In this document: in pieces, positions 21,088 through 32,399 of the stretch
How the letters are laid out: every line of letters starts with the position of its first letter
Numbering within the stretch: position 1 is the first letter of the stretch
Assembly (NCBI RefSeq): GCF_016545825.1
Contig: NC_052621.1
Coordinates: 20,358,440 to 20,422,439 of the forward strand
DNA from: Eucalyptus grandis
Lineage: Eukaryota > Streptophyta > Magnoliopsida > Myrtales > Myrtaceae
Reading direction: 5' to 3'
DNA: 64,000 nt
The notes under the pieces: generated by a model
Told to the model about the DNA's origin: nothing
The model's database searches: none
Seen by the model: the letters and a program-made list of their open reading frames with translations, nothing else
Program-made: the position numbers and the translations under genes

Positions 21088-23300
21088 GAAAATGTTAATT
21101 ATTTGCACACTCCTCTGCGCAGGAGTCTTTATTGCTTTCCATATTTGCATATTTGCATTTTCAATTCTAGCATTTCCCTTATTTCAATAATGTAATTTGC
21201 TTTTCATCCAATAAAATACATTGAGATTTTCATGTTTTAAGGGCATGTTGAAGTATACCAAACTAGCCCTGTGATGAAATCCTACCAAAAAGAAAACAGC
21301 AAGGAGCTAATTCTGAAGGCTAGGCTTCTTCATGTTCCCTTGAAAAAAATTTCAAAATAAAATCATCTTCCAGCATGCATCTAATTTACCCCGTTTGTTT
21401 CATTTAATAATTTGCTTTATGTTTCAGGTGCAGCTTTGCGCACATTTAAGGAATCTCTATGAGCTCCTTTGCAAAGAGGGGCAAGACATAGACACTTAAC
21501 AGCTTTGACTTTATGATTTGATAGAGCATGGCCTTTTTGTCATTATAGAATGCTTCCACATGATATTGTGCAATTTGTCAATTCCACTTGAAATTTATCA
21601 AAATGGATAATTCAGTGAAAGATGTCGAATTACTTGAACATGCTAAATGAGGTGTGAAAGGCAAGCTTTATCCCATACACAGTCCCTTGTTTATACATTG
21701 TGAGGTGAGTATGAAAACGTCTTGTACTTCAAGGTGAAGAGTTTTCTTGCGAAAAGTACGACAACTAAAATGACGAGGGGCAGTTCATTTCTCTATCAAT
21801 GAACCCTTGTTTAACCCCTCTTTGAGCCCAAATACTTGAAGAATTTCTTTCATACTACCCCTGTCAAGAACCACCCCACATTGGGGCAAATGGAGGTAAG
21901 TTGACATTGAAGGAGAAGGAAAATGAGTTGAAATTTTCTTGCTTTCACTTGAATCAATCTTCAAGTTGTGCTATTACATTGAATTCATGTGATAATTTAA
22001 GTGCCTTAGGATGACGAAGAGCAGTTCTTTCTTTATCCTACACACTTATATCCTTTGCATAGCCCACTTGAGCCTATGAATTCATTTCATGTCAAACCAG
22101 TTGGTGATCATCCCCTACACTTTGGGGCAAGATGAAAGACAATCATTCGAATAGCATGGTCTAAAATGCTGATGAAAGAAAACTGTGTGAGTCAGAGAAA
22201 ATAAATGCAAAAAATAAGGGGCAAGAAAAAAAGCAGTGTGCTGGTAAAAGCAAGGCCAATGCCCGTGAAAAGAAGAGAGAAATGACTGATGAATTGGGGG
22301 GCATGAAAAAGAGCAGTGTGCCGATCGATGCCTATCATCAAAGAAAATGATTTTGAGAAAAGATCTCCAGTTAAACAATCATTGGCATCAATGATAAACT
22401 CTTGAGCCAATAAAGAAATTTGTCAAGAAGACAATCAGTGGCGAAGAAAACTAGTGGTAATGTCAAGATGATCACCAACTCTTACCCATTACATACATCT
22501 TTGAGCCTAACGATCCTTTCGTTTCTCAAACCCAAGAGCCAAGCCTATGTTACGTCCCTTATAAAGTCTCTTCAGATTATGGCACTTGAATTAACATAGG
22601 AATTCATATGTTTTAAGCATTGCTCGAAGAAGTGCGAGCAAGATTATTTCTTTCTCATTTTGCAGGGTTCTTGACTTGTAAACCCGGAGATGATTACAGA
22701 ATTGTTCTTTCAATTGCTTTGACTCAAAGAATCCCTTTGTTAAGCCATTGACCAAGCCCACATTACAATCCTTGTCAAAGACCTCTCAGATTGGTAAGGT
22801 CGTACTGATTGCAAGAAAATTCAAACTCTTGTCGACAAGATGATGATAAGATTGAGTGATATATTCCCGCATCAATGGTCGGGACAAATAACCCCTCCTA
22901 AATGAGAGCGAGTGAAAAAGCCTTTTCACACCAAAAGCGTCTCATTTAGCATGTTCAAGAGATTCACACTATAACTGAAAATTGTCCCTGTGACAATTTT
23001 TCCAGTAGAAGCTTGATAAAGCCATCATTGAATTTTTCCTCAAAGACCAAAAAATTGTCTTTGAAACCCTGAGTTTGTTCAATCATCGTGGTGCTTGATG
23101 AGAATTTCAAGTACCCATTGGTAAAATATTTTCAAATGTCTAGTGTGACATCGAGATATTTGAACCTTTAAAATGCTTGATGTGACTTCCAAGTATTTGT
23201 CTTTTCGAGCGTCGATGTGATTTCCGGATGTTTTGAATTTTTAAGTACTTGATGCAATTTCAGGTGCTTAGGATTTGATGAGAGTCCCAAATCCCCCAAA
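21088..23300 (+). other. Non-coding internal region of the LTR element
   Basis: No coding domain is visible. A tract at 21440-21490 (gagctcctttgcaaagaggg) closely resembles the sequence just before the 3' LTR (24498-24520), including the purine tract, so it may be an internal second tract or a duplication scar. Partly similar blocks recur at roughly 21720-22560 (aaaccaccccacattggggc / atcccctacactttggggca; the word agcagtgtgc twice near 22230 and 22310). Confidence 0.6.
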
Positions 23301-23327
23301 GATTTTTCTTCATATTCAGTTTAATTT

Positions 23328-23757
23328 AGGCGACCGTAGAATGGTACGGGTCCTAAAACAACATTTATTGCTCTAACAGGCGACCATAGAATGGTATGGG
23401 CCCTGGAAAAGCAGTTTCCCCATTCAGGCGACCGTAGAATGGTACGGGTCCTGAAAAATCAATTCTCCGTCAAGGCGACCGTAGAGTGGTACGGGTCCTC
23501 GACAACACCTATTCCCTATTTTAGGCGACCGTAGAATGGTACGGGTCCTAGAAAGTGAATCCCGTTTAGGCGACCGTAGAATGGTACGGGTCCTGGAAGG
23601 TAAATCCCCGTTTAGGCGACCGTAGAATAGTACGAGTCCTAGACACAACCAAATACTGTCATACTGGGCGACCGTAGAATGGTACGGGTCCTGGGAAAAC
23701 AGTTTCTTTGTAAAGTTATGTTACTATTTTAGGCGACCGTAGAATGGTACGGGTCCT
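23328..23757 (+). repeat. Nine 27-bp repeats with 18-38-bp spacers
   Basis: Units start at 23328, 23378, 23426, 23473, 23523, 23568, 23614, 23666 and 23731. Each contains the core CCGTAGAATGGTACGG with at most a few changes. Spacers are variable but vaguely alike (gaaaa...cagttt, aatccccgttt). The core is a dyad (CCGTA-N6-TACGG), and the unit ends (AGG...CCT) extend it, so each could fold as a hairpin. A similar phrase (aggtgcttaggatttgatga / aggtgcttgggatctgatga) flanks the array at 23266 and 23816. This is a minisatellite inside a plant retroelement. Confidence 0.93.
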
Positions 23758-23996
23758 GAACATGTAACACCGACTGCCTAGAACTACTCTATCCTTCTTG
23801 AAGGTAGGTTATTCTAGGTGCTTGGGATCTGATGAGAGTTCCAGATCTCTAAAGACTTTGAGCCTTTCAATTATCTAAAGAGATTTCCAAATGTTTGTCA
23901 GGTCTTATAGGAATCATTTCACACCTAATAATACTTTTCTGAATCTCCAGATAAGTATGACAGGTACGTGTTCTTCTTTGCATTTGCATTTCATTA

Positions 23997-24400
23997 AGCA
24001 TTGAGACATAGAAATATATGCTCTCGATAAAATCATTGCATTTACATTGCATGACCTTGCATTTAAAAAAGAATTAAATTTATTTGAAAAAGAGGTCATT
24101 AACATTTGCATATGCATTTCATATTCATTTTGCATTCATTTTGCATTTGCATTTCATTGAGCATAGACACATTGAGATCTACATTCTTGACCAAATCATT
24201 TCATTATTGCATGACCTTGCATTTCAAAAAGAATTAAATTTATTTGAAAAAGAGGTCATTAACATTTGCATATACATCACATATTCATTTTGCATTCATT
24301 AAGCATAGGCACATTGAAATATATGTTCTTGACCAAATCATTGCATTTACATGGCATTCTTTATTGCATGACATTGCATTTATTTGAGTCCATTTCTTTA
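23997..24400 (+). repeat. Three imperfect tandem repeats of about 140-165 bp
   Basis: Units begin at agcattgagacata (23997), agcatagacacatt (24160) and agcataggcacatt (24301). They share gcatgaccttgcattt, gaattaaatttatttgaaaa and gaggtcattaacatttgcat in order; the third is truncated. Position just upstream of the 3' LTR is where Tat/Ogre-like elements often carry tandem repeats. Confidence 0.8.
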
Positions 24401-24511
24401 TAAAAAAAAAAAAAAAAAGGATCATTACAATTAGCATTTGCATATTCATTTTGCATGGTTTAAATTTAGGTGTCATTTATCTTTGAAGGAAACCTCTACG
24501 AGCTTCCCTTC

Positions 24512-24524
24512 AAAGAGGGGCAGC
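24512..24524 (+). other. Polypurine tract before the 3' LTR
   Basis: aaagaggggcagc directly precedes TGTTGACACC. It is the expected plus-strand primer. A near copy (gcaaagaggggcaagac) lies about 3 kb upstream at 21471. Confidence 0.75.
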
Positions 24525-27333
24525 TGTTGACACCTAATTTAGATTAATTTTTAGAAAATAAAAGATTAGAGGGAAATTTTGAAAAGAAATTTTGAATTCA
24601 AAATAATTTCATCGGATTTTGGAGCCATTTCTTTGTTGGAGAAATTGAGCGAAAATCTCCACCGCGAGAGGTTGAGCAAAAATCTCTACCGGCGAAACAA
24701 ACTCGAATTTTCGCTTTATAAATAGAGGGGTTCTTCTTCACCTTTCGGGGGAGCGAAGGTTATTTTTCGTCAAAAATTGAAAAGTGAAGAAAATAAAAAA
24801 GAGGAGAAAGAGAGAGTACGAAAGCAGAGGAGAGTGTGCAGCTGCAGAGGAAAAAGTGAAAAGGAAAGGAAAAAGCCAAAGCGAGAGGGGAAGAAGTGAT
24901 GGGACATTTTGTTCATCTTCTTCCCCACATTTGCTGCCCAATCGTGAGTTTCTCTTCACCGCGCTGCGCTCGCATCGCCGGTCTCCACCAGCCATCGTCG
25001 CGCCGACTCACGACGACCCAAGTGCCGACGCCCAGCGACACCACCGCGCCGCAACCCGCGACACTGCCGATTCCGAACCGGCCCACACCTCCGCTTCTTG
25101 CTGCGTCCGCGACCACCCGGTGCTCGACGCCCGACGACCGCACCTCTTGCACCAGCGAGCTCGTCTCGACGCTTCGCAACGACCACTTTGCCGCAAGTCT
25201 CCTCCCGTGACGCGCCGGCTGCGGCACCGACGTCCTCCCCGCTTTCCGTCCGCCGCCGGTGATAGCTCCGCCATTGCTCCCTATCCCGAGCCACCATCGC
25301 CCGACGACCTCTCTGTTCGTGATCTACCCGGCCCCTCGCCGACGCTTGCTGAAGCCGTGCCGCTCCCGACCGCAGCGGCTCGAACCAGATCTCGCACCAC
25401 TCCGCCCGCCTCTGCGGCGCCCTGGACCTCCGCGCTGCTCGCCCGACGCCGCGTCACCTTTGCTCGACCCGGTGCCCGACGATTCCCCTTTGCCGTCGGC
25501 GAGCACCACGAACCCGCGCCGGCCATCGCGACTGCCGCTGCCTGGGCGCGGCCGGAGCTCGAAGCCCGCCGCTCCGCTCCGAGTTCCATTGCTGACCCGC
25601 GACGTCGGAACCGAGCTGCCACACACCCGTGAGACGCCACCTCTGCCGGACCATCACCGTACCTCGGGAGCTCTCCACCGGTGCTCTGCCTCAACCTGAA
25701 TCAGTCCCAGTAGCCCGACGTCCCCGTACCCGACGTTCTTTGCTCCTCTCGCTTCTTTGTTGCGCGCCCGAACAGAGCCATCTGCTGCCTCTTCGTTTTT
25801 TTGCGCAGTGCAGTTCTTTGCCGAACCTCGCCGGAGCTCCAACGGACAGCCCTTGTTCGAACGGCAACCCATCACCGAACCACCAGTTGCTCCTCGCCAT
25901 TCCTCAAGCCAACCGTGAGTTGGACTAGGTGATTTTCTAGATATTTGATTTCATGTTTTGTTTTTATTCTAACTTGATTTATTTTGATTTATTATCTGAT
26001 TAGGAAATTTGCCATATTAAGCCATGATAATCAAAAATATTGAACCGCGAGACAGCGGGTTAGATTTTTGATTATTTCAACTTTTTATGACAAATTTATG
26101 GTTTGCTTTGCATTATTGACTTGCGTTAAAATATGTCATTGATATACATTGATGAATTATATTTTGGTGCGTCATCATTATTTGCTCCTCACATATTATG
26201 CATATCTAGAATTTAAGTACTTAGGTCCATATGCATTTTATATTCAAAGCTTTGCATTTTTTAGATTCATGTAGAATTAGGATGATTTTCCTTTAATAAA
26301 ACCAAAACGTAAAAAAAATATAAAATAAAACAAAAAAAAAAATTGTTATTTAGGTTATATAGATTTCATAATGTCCATACCATATGTTGCACCTTAGTTA
26401 GTGGGTCGTAGGTTAATGTTTTAATATTCTCGTTGTGTAATTTTTTAATAAAAAAACAAAGATTAGTATTCCATCGTTATATTATTTTTTAAATAAGAAT
26501 TATTAAGTCATATTAAAAAAGAAGAAGAAAACACAAAAGTCATTTCCTTGGTTAGTTAATAGGTTAATTCATAATTAATCTCATATCATCATTATTTAGC
26601 ATAGGTTGCATATATGCATTAAAAAATGAATCATCATAAAAAAAAAAAAAAATCATAAAAAAGAGCATGCATGTAGAAATATCATGTCATTCATCCCATA
26701 TCATGTAGCATACGCATATTTAGGATTATAAAAATTAGATTGCATACATATAGTAATAAGTTTAAGTCATACCATATGAATTGCATCTCACATATCATTA
26801 AAGTAAAATCCATGCATATTAAATTTAGATTAAGATTGCATATAATTAATTTTTTAAAAGGAAAAAAAGAAAAAATTAGGTGTCATGTCATTTAGAAATC
26901 ATGTTTAGGACATGCATTTTTATTAGCATTTTTATTTGAATGTTATTTTATTGATTGCGCACCCGCATGACCACCATTTGCATGTTAGTAACTTAGGTTT
27001 AAATTAATCAACATTGCCTGCAAAATATTTTTTTTTTTTAAAATTAAAATAAAAGGTACCGAAAGGGCGTTAGACTAATCTAGCGTAACCATGTCCCCGG
27101 ACCTATTGAATCTCTGGTTCGTAAAAATAAAGTATTCTCCCATACTTTATTTGGGTTTCTAATCAACCCTAATTGATTAGTGGCGGCTCCAAATTGAATA
27201 GAATTGCATGTTTAAATAGATTAATTTCAAGTCGCGATTGGTAGGACTTGGGAGGGTCCGAGCCAAGTCTTAGGACTTAGTAATCCATTAACCTAAACTT
27301 TAGGATTGCTCCTGAAAAATTTAGGTCGCGACA
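24525..27333 (+). repeat. 3' LTR, about 2.8 kb
   Basis: Same features as the 5' LTR, with the TATA box at 24717-24724, the GC-rich leader and end GTCGCGACA. Differences from the 5' LTR are mostly short indels concentrated in the GC-rich leader and in homopolymers. That is why the open frames differ between the copies. Confidence 0.92.
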
Positions 27334-28429
27334 TCTGGTGTTTCTTTATTTATGTTTCGTTTCTGCTTAGCTGGTTTTGTGTTTCTGTGAGGGTTTGTAT
27401 TTCCGTTTCGTTTCTGCTTGGCTGGTTTGTGTTTCTATGAGAACTTTCTGTGTTTAACATATATATGTAAGGTTTCTGTGTTTCTGTGATAACTCTCTCT
27501 TGGGATCCTTGACCTGATGAAATATTAGTTTCTCCAGGGACCGGAATCTCTGTTTGTTTAGAATTCAAGTAGAACAGTGCAGCTTAGGAAACGTTTGGGT
27601 TTTGGCGAGTGTTCTAGCTGTTTCCCATTTGTGAAAGATTTGCTTTGTGAGCTATATACAGTGGTTCTGTCATTTACCGTTAAAGAAATTATAGCGCTTC
27701 CCATAAGCTTATATGCTGTTTTAGCCATTGCTTGTCCAGAACTTTGTGGTAAAAATGGCATATACCCCCACCGGCATAAAGTCCAAAGGAACCTTTGCTA
27801 AGTGTGACTGGCGGCGGGTAAGTTGCAATTGTAATATGCTTTGACAAGGCTAGGCTCATCAGAACAAGTGCTTAACACAACAGGGTAGCTTTCTGGTTCG
27901 TTAACTGCAAGGAATCCCAAAAGAGAGTTCTCATAGAAACACAGAAAAGGTTCATCTAGACTTTATGCCGGTGGGGGTATATGCCATTTTTACCACAAAG
28001 TTTTGGACAAGCAATGGCTAAAACAACATATAAGCTGATGGGAAGCGTTGTAATTTCTTTAACGATAAATGACAGAACCACTGTATATAGCTCACAAAAC
28101 AAAAAGCAAATCTTTCACAAATGGGAAACGGCTAGAACACTCGCCAAAACCCAAACGTTTCCTAAGCTGCACTGTTCTACCTGAATTCTAAACAAACAGA
28201 GATTCCGGTCCTTGGAGAAACTAATATTTCATCAGGTCAAGGATCCCAAGAGAGAGTTCTCACAGAAACACAGAAACACAGAAACCTTACATATAGATGT
28301 TAAACACAGAAAGTTCTCACAGAAACACAAACCAGCCAAGCAGAAACGAAATGGAAATACAAACCCTCATAGAAACACAAAACCAGCTAAGCAGAAACGA
28401 AACGGAAATAAAGAAACACCCGATATTTC
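27334..28429. other. Palindrome centre with conserved 3' tract
   Basis: 27334-27783 and 27959-28429 are reverse complements around a 175-bp spacer. They carry a tract also found at 53930-54200 (cgcttcccataagctta..., atttaccgttaaagaaatt, gaaagatttgctttgtgagc, ccttgacctgatgaaatatt) and, degraded, near 9985 and 32800-33020. On the plus strand of the right side, about 27955-28023, a short frame reads LDFMPVGVYAIFTTK, which parallels LEFMLVGLYTIFTTK at 53929. So the centre holds the tail of a second membrane-protein gene of the family. Confidence 0.75.
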
Positions 28430-28936
28430 CTACTTCACATACTTGAAGCCACAGGCCAAACCAAAGGATGTTAAACCTATCACCCCTATGAAAAGCAAAA
28501 AAATAAAATACCGTCCCGCTGGCCTCCTAGTGCAGATCATGCACTTTGCCTCTAGCACCGCCTCGAACGCTTCCTCTTCCTGCCTGTGTTGTTCCAGCGC
28601 CGGCACCGGTCCTAGCGACGCCGATGACTCCACTTGCTTGAAATACTACAACCACTCCTTCTTGTGCCCAAGTTTTGCTTTCAGCCTGGTGATTCGGTTG
28701 ATCCTCTTTAGGAACATCAAAACAAACGACGTTGCAACGACAACCAAGAGTACGAGTGGCATCCAAAAGTGGTGACATTGGAGCCCTTTGGGGCGGACGT
28801 GACTGAGAATGAGTCCCACCGCGAAGATGAAGATTCCCAACATCATCTCGCCCCTGTGCCATTCGTCATCCATCCCGTTGTTCAGTTTGGTAATATCATT
28901 CTCAAGGCTTTTAATCACAATCTGGGACGATGCCAT
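28430..28936 (-). pseudogene. Small multi-pass membrane protein, copy B (inactivated)
   Basis: Inverted partner of copy A. ATG (28936) opens MASSQIVIKSLENDITKLNN with Gln where copy A has a stop. The order is first helix (MMLGIFIFAVGLILSHV), loop, second helix (FWMPLVLLVVVATSFVLMFL), then basic RLKAKLGHKKEWL. A TAG at 28648-28646 follows, where copy A reads CAG. Past it the same frame continues as ESSASLGPVPALEQHRQEEE, a Cys pair (AKCMIC), a third helix (FIFLLFIGVIGLTSFGLACG) and the stop at 28432-28430. One nonsense change therefore separates this copy from a full ORF of about 168 codons. Function unknown. Confidence 0.78.
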
Positions 28937-29316
28937 GAGAAAGGAGCTGGAGAGGAGGATGACTGAACGAGGACGGAGAGAGGCGATGGAGGAGGGAGAG
29001 AGCTGAACAGAAAAGAGAGGGAGAGAGGTGCAGTTACAGAGGAGGGAGAGAGGTGAGGTTTTAAGGTGGAGGGAGGAAGGGGCCAGCTAGTGAGCGAGTC
29101 TGGAAGTGAGAGAGGTGAAGGAGGAGGAAGGAGCAGGAGAGAGGTAACTCGATTACAGGCTCTATCCTGTCCTATCCTTTTCTCTATCAATTACTGGGGC
29201 ATTTTTTTTCTATAATTTACCGCCTACATAGCAGCAAAACATGCAACATGTCTCAAGAGGTTCTTTCATGATTTTTTTTTTTTGTTCACTATTTATTATC
29301 GACATAGTACTCAGGG

Positions 29317-30324
29317 CCTGTTTGGTTCGGCTTTTGAGAAATACATTTTTGCAAATACCTTTGGGTGAATGGGGTTTTCCGAAATGCAAATGTCGTTTGG
29401 TAAAATTTGCATTGAGAAACAACTTTGGTCAAAATACCGTTTGTAAAATTTGTATTTGTAATTAACTTTTATTAAATTAAAAAAGCAAAAATATGTTTAT
29501 ATTTTTTTTTTTTTGAAGTCCGGCCACCGGACCGCCGAATCCGATGGTTGAACCTTTGAATAAAAATATGTTTATATTTTTTATATAAACATATTTTTAT
29601 ATAAAGAATATAAAAATATAAACATAATATATATATATATATATAAATAGATATGTTTATAGTTTATATAAAAAATATAAACATATAAACATAAAATATA
29701 TATAGAAATAGGTATGTTTATATAAAGACAATCGAGAAAAAAATATGTTTATATTTATAAATATATATTTATTTATTAAACATAAAATATATATAAAATA
29801 GCTTGAATAAAAAATATGTTTATATGTTTATATAAACATATTTTTATATAAAAATATAAAAATATAAACATAAAATATATATAAAAAATAGATATGTTTA
29901 TATCTATATAAAATATATATAAAATAGCCCGAATAAAAAAATATGTTTATAGTTTTTATATAAACATATTTTTATATAAAAATATAAACTAAAAAAAAAG
30001 AGATATGTTTATATTTTTATATAAAAAATAAACATAAAATATAAAAATATATTTTTATATAAAAATATAAACATATTTATTTTTATATTTATTTTTATTC
30101 GCGGTACGATCAACTTCTCCACCAGAGAGATGAGCAATCTGGGAAGTTGTATTAGAAGATGCAACTTTCCAAAACTTCAAGCTGCATTGGGTTAAAGCAC
30201 TTTTAAAGCCTCACTTGGAGACGGTGCATCTTCGCATAAAAAACCGAACCAAACACATTTGCATTTGGTCAAGGGACTTTAGAGCCCAAATGAGCATTCC
30301 AAATGCTTAACCAAATAGGGCCGT
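29317..30324. mobile_element. AT-rich MITE-like element, right copy
   Basis: Reverse-complement partner of 13622-14692, with ends GGGCCTGTTTGGTTCGGCTT and, outermost, CCAAATAGGGCC. It includes an (AT)n run near 29625-29643. Like the left copy it has no coding content. Confidence 0.72.
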
Positions 30325-30329
30325 TCTTC

Positions 30330-32152
30330 ACCTAAGGTCCCCATCTGCCGTCCTTTCTTCCCTTTTGTCTTTTTTCATTTCTTTTCATTACCTCTTTTTA
30401 TTTTCTTTTCTTTTCGTTTCCTCTTACTTTTCTTTTCCCTTTTGGTCGTCTTCTTCTTCGTGCATCCCCTCTGCACGCAAACCCGCTAGAGCCAAAGCAA
30501 ACCCAGACCCATTAAACTCATCTAACTCAACCGATCAAGACTCGCTGGAGCTCAAAACTCCATAGACCAGATTAAACCCATCGTCCAGCATGACTCATTT
30601 AACATTCCGCACCAAAGTATCACTTCTAAAACAAAGCCCACACTAACCAAAAGCAACGCCCTTTTCAATTTGACCAAAATAAGCCCAAAACCATCTCCTA
30701 TTGGCCACTTTACTCAGCCTCGCACGGTCTTCTTGCTCCTGTTATTGCAGAAGAAAAAAGGAGCCGAAGATTGAATGTGAACTCCGGGCAATCAAAGGGC
30801 TGATAACACCTCCAAACTCCAACATAACCGAGACTCCATCACCACCCGACCATCATCTACTCTCACTTATGAACATGCCAACATTTACCACACAAAGGCC
30901 ACAAAGGCACCGAACAAGACTCGACAAAGGGGAAAAGCACATGGAACACAGAAAAAAAAAAAAAAAAAAAAAACATGTGTTGAGGTTAGTAAAAGATCAC
31001 CATTAAACAAAACTATCACTACACATTTCAGCGACCAAAAATCGGAGGAAAATATGTGCGATCTTGGTTCAAACATTTTGTCAAATAAATGGTCTGCAGT
31101 AACTCTGTAAAACCCAACACGCACACGGACTAACAAAAGGAACAAGTCTTGGTTTCCTGGCTTGGCCAAACCAGGGTGAGGCACCAAAAGACTTGAGGAG
31201 CGAGCGCTTGGTCGTGGGGGTCCTTACCGGCTCGGAGACGGCGGCGGGAGGGCGAGCTCGAGATGAATCAAGCAATGGCCGACCGCCCCCACAATGTTTC
31301 CGAGGCGAGATACTCGGGAGAAGGGAGGTTCGTACCAGAAAAATGAAACTCACCGGAGGTTTGGGTACAGGGGTGACCAGGTCGGGACGACGAGGATAAC
31401 GATCGGGATCGTTGAACAAGACTCAGGCGCGCCAATCGACCCGAGAACTCCTCGCTTTCAGTCGCTCTCTTCTTTGCCGAGAGCAACACCATCGCCAGGA
31501 TCTCTCTTGGAGAAACGCCATCGCTAAAACTCGTCAACCACTACCCACGATCAACGAGATAAGGCTTCATGGAAGACGATCGGAAAAACTTGAACTCGAG
31601 GCAAGGGAAGCTGCGGCTTGTTGGTTCCGGCTAGGAGGCGCAACCTCGCGTCGGGGGTGGCTAAGCGACGCTCGGCTGAGGTGGATTCCAGGTCTCCCTC
31701 TTCCCGGTCACTCTCCGTTTCTCCCCCTCTGGCTCCCTCAAGCTCTCTCCCTCTCTGTCTCTATCTGTCTCTCTCCGCCCCCTTTTGGGAGCAACCGGCC
31801 GGCGCGCATGGCCTCTGCCGCTGCCAGCTTGCCGGCCGGACTGCTCCCGACCCGCGGATCACGCCGCCCGCCTGCCCCTCGCGATCCCTTCTGCCTCTGT
31901 CCTTTTGCTATGTTCCTTTGCTTCTTTTTTCAGGTCCTGCGCGTGAAGACCAACTTGGAGGAAGAAGACAAGCCAGGGGGAGCGGGCCGGGCCGAAGAGA
32001 GAGGGAAGCTGAGCCGGGCTGCGCGAGAAGGAGAGGAAGAGAGGAGGGGAGGGTTGGGCCAAGGTCAGATTCGGCCCGACCCGGCCCCTCTCGCGTTTTT
32101 TCCTTTTTTTTTTTAAATATGTATTTAAAAAAAAAAACAAATTAGGTGTCAA
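30330..32152 (-). repeat. Probable minus-strand LTR relic
   Basis: The right edge reads aattaggtgtcaaca, the reverse complement of TGTTGACACCTAATT that opens the LTRs at 15606 and 24525. Inward, on the minus strand, come homopolymer runs and then a GC-rich leader of about 1 kb (roughly 31190-32090), the same layout as those LTRs although the sequence differs. No internal coding region is seen, so it may be a solo or truncated LTR of a related family. The left edge is uncertain. The long open frames at 31.2-32.1 kb follow from composition and are not called. Poly-A runs lie near 30952-30972. Confidence 0.42.
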
Positions 32153-32203
32153 CAACCTCTTCTTCACAGCATTTGCAACTTACCACGGCCACTCCTACTT
32201 AGC
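32153..32203 (+). pseudogene. Fragment of the membrane-protein family (tail segment)
   Basis: cttcacagcatttgcaactt and actcctacttagcaaacgtt match 53877-53922 almost exactly, where they encode LFFTAFATYHGHSYLANV in the family member at 53.5 kb. Here the fragment begins directly after the LTR-like terminus and stops after the matching codons. Confidence 0.65.
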
Positions 32204-32399
32204 AAACGTTATCTCATCATGATCATCATCGTCATGACAAAATAATAACAACAGCACCATCATCGAAACAATAAGGAGGAAGAGAAGCAATCTCAGATTC
32301 CTAGAATTATGTTGTGCTTCTGCAATTTTCGGTGTACATGAACCTCCACAAGCTAAGCATCTCGATGGATATCTTGTGCTCATTTAAAATATATCCGTT

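Larger units (their letters stand above)
15606..27333 (+). mobile_element. Non-autonomous Gypsy/Tat-Ogre-like LTR element, 11.7 kb
   Basis: LTRs at 15606-18407 and 24525-27333 begin TGTTGACACC and end GTCGCGACA. They are flanked by a perfect TCTGG duplication (15601-15605 and 27334-27338). The right arm of the surrounding palindrome carries the uninterrupted sequence and serves as an empty site. The internal region holds a DUF7745-like protein, a gag N-terminal stub, about 2.2 kb of non-coding sequence, a nine-unit repeat array and a second tandem repeat. No protease, reverse transcriptase, RNase H or integrase is seen, so it would need proteins from a relative. LTRs differ mainly by short indels and scattered substitutions, implying a fairly recent insertion. 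Confidence 0.93.
13622..30324. repeat. Large palindrome, left arm interrupted by an LTR element
   Basis: The left arm is 13622-15605 plus 27334-27783. The right arm is 27959-30324 and reads as the reverse complement. The centre is a 175-bp spacer (27784-27958). From outside to inside each arm has the AT-rich MITE-like element, a TC-rich leader, the small membrane-protein pseudogene, a block rich in tttctgtgtttctgtg-like repeats, and a conserved tract ending at ggcataaagtc. The outer limits coincide with the outer terminus of the MITE-like element in both arms. Arms differ by scattered substitutions and indels, so this is a real, aged inverted duplication and not an assembly fold. Confidence 0.9.

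Noticed and set aside
23328..23757. A CRISPR array
   Set aside because: The geometry is right, but the context is a plant LTR element between DUF7745/gag relics and the 3' LTR, with no cas genes. Spacers look related to each other, which fits a minisatellite.
13622..30324. Palindrome 1 as an assembly artefact
   Set aside because: The arms differ in many substitutions and indels and in lesions, and only one has the LTR insertion with a perfect target duplication.
31190..32145. Overlapping frames of 100-234 codons on both strands
   Set aside because: Ser/Pro/Arg-rich low-complexity reading in a GC-rich, TC-rich leader. They are best explained by the LTR relic.
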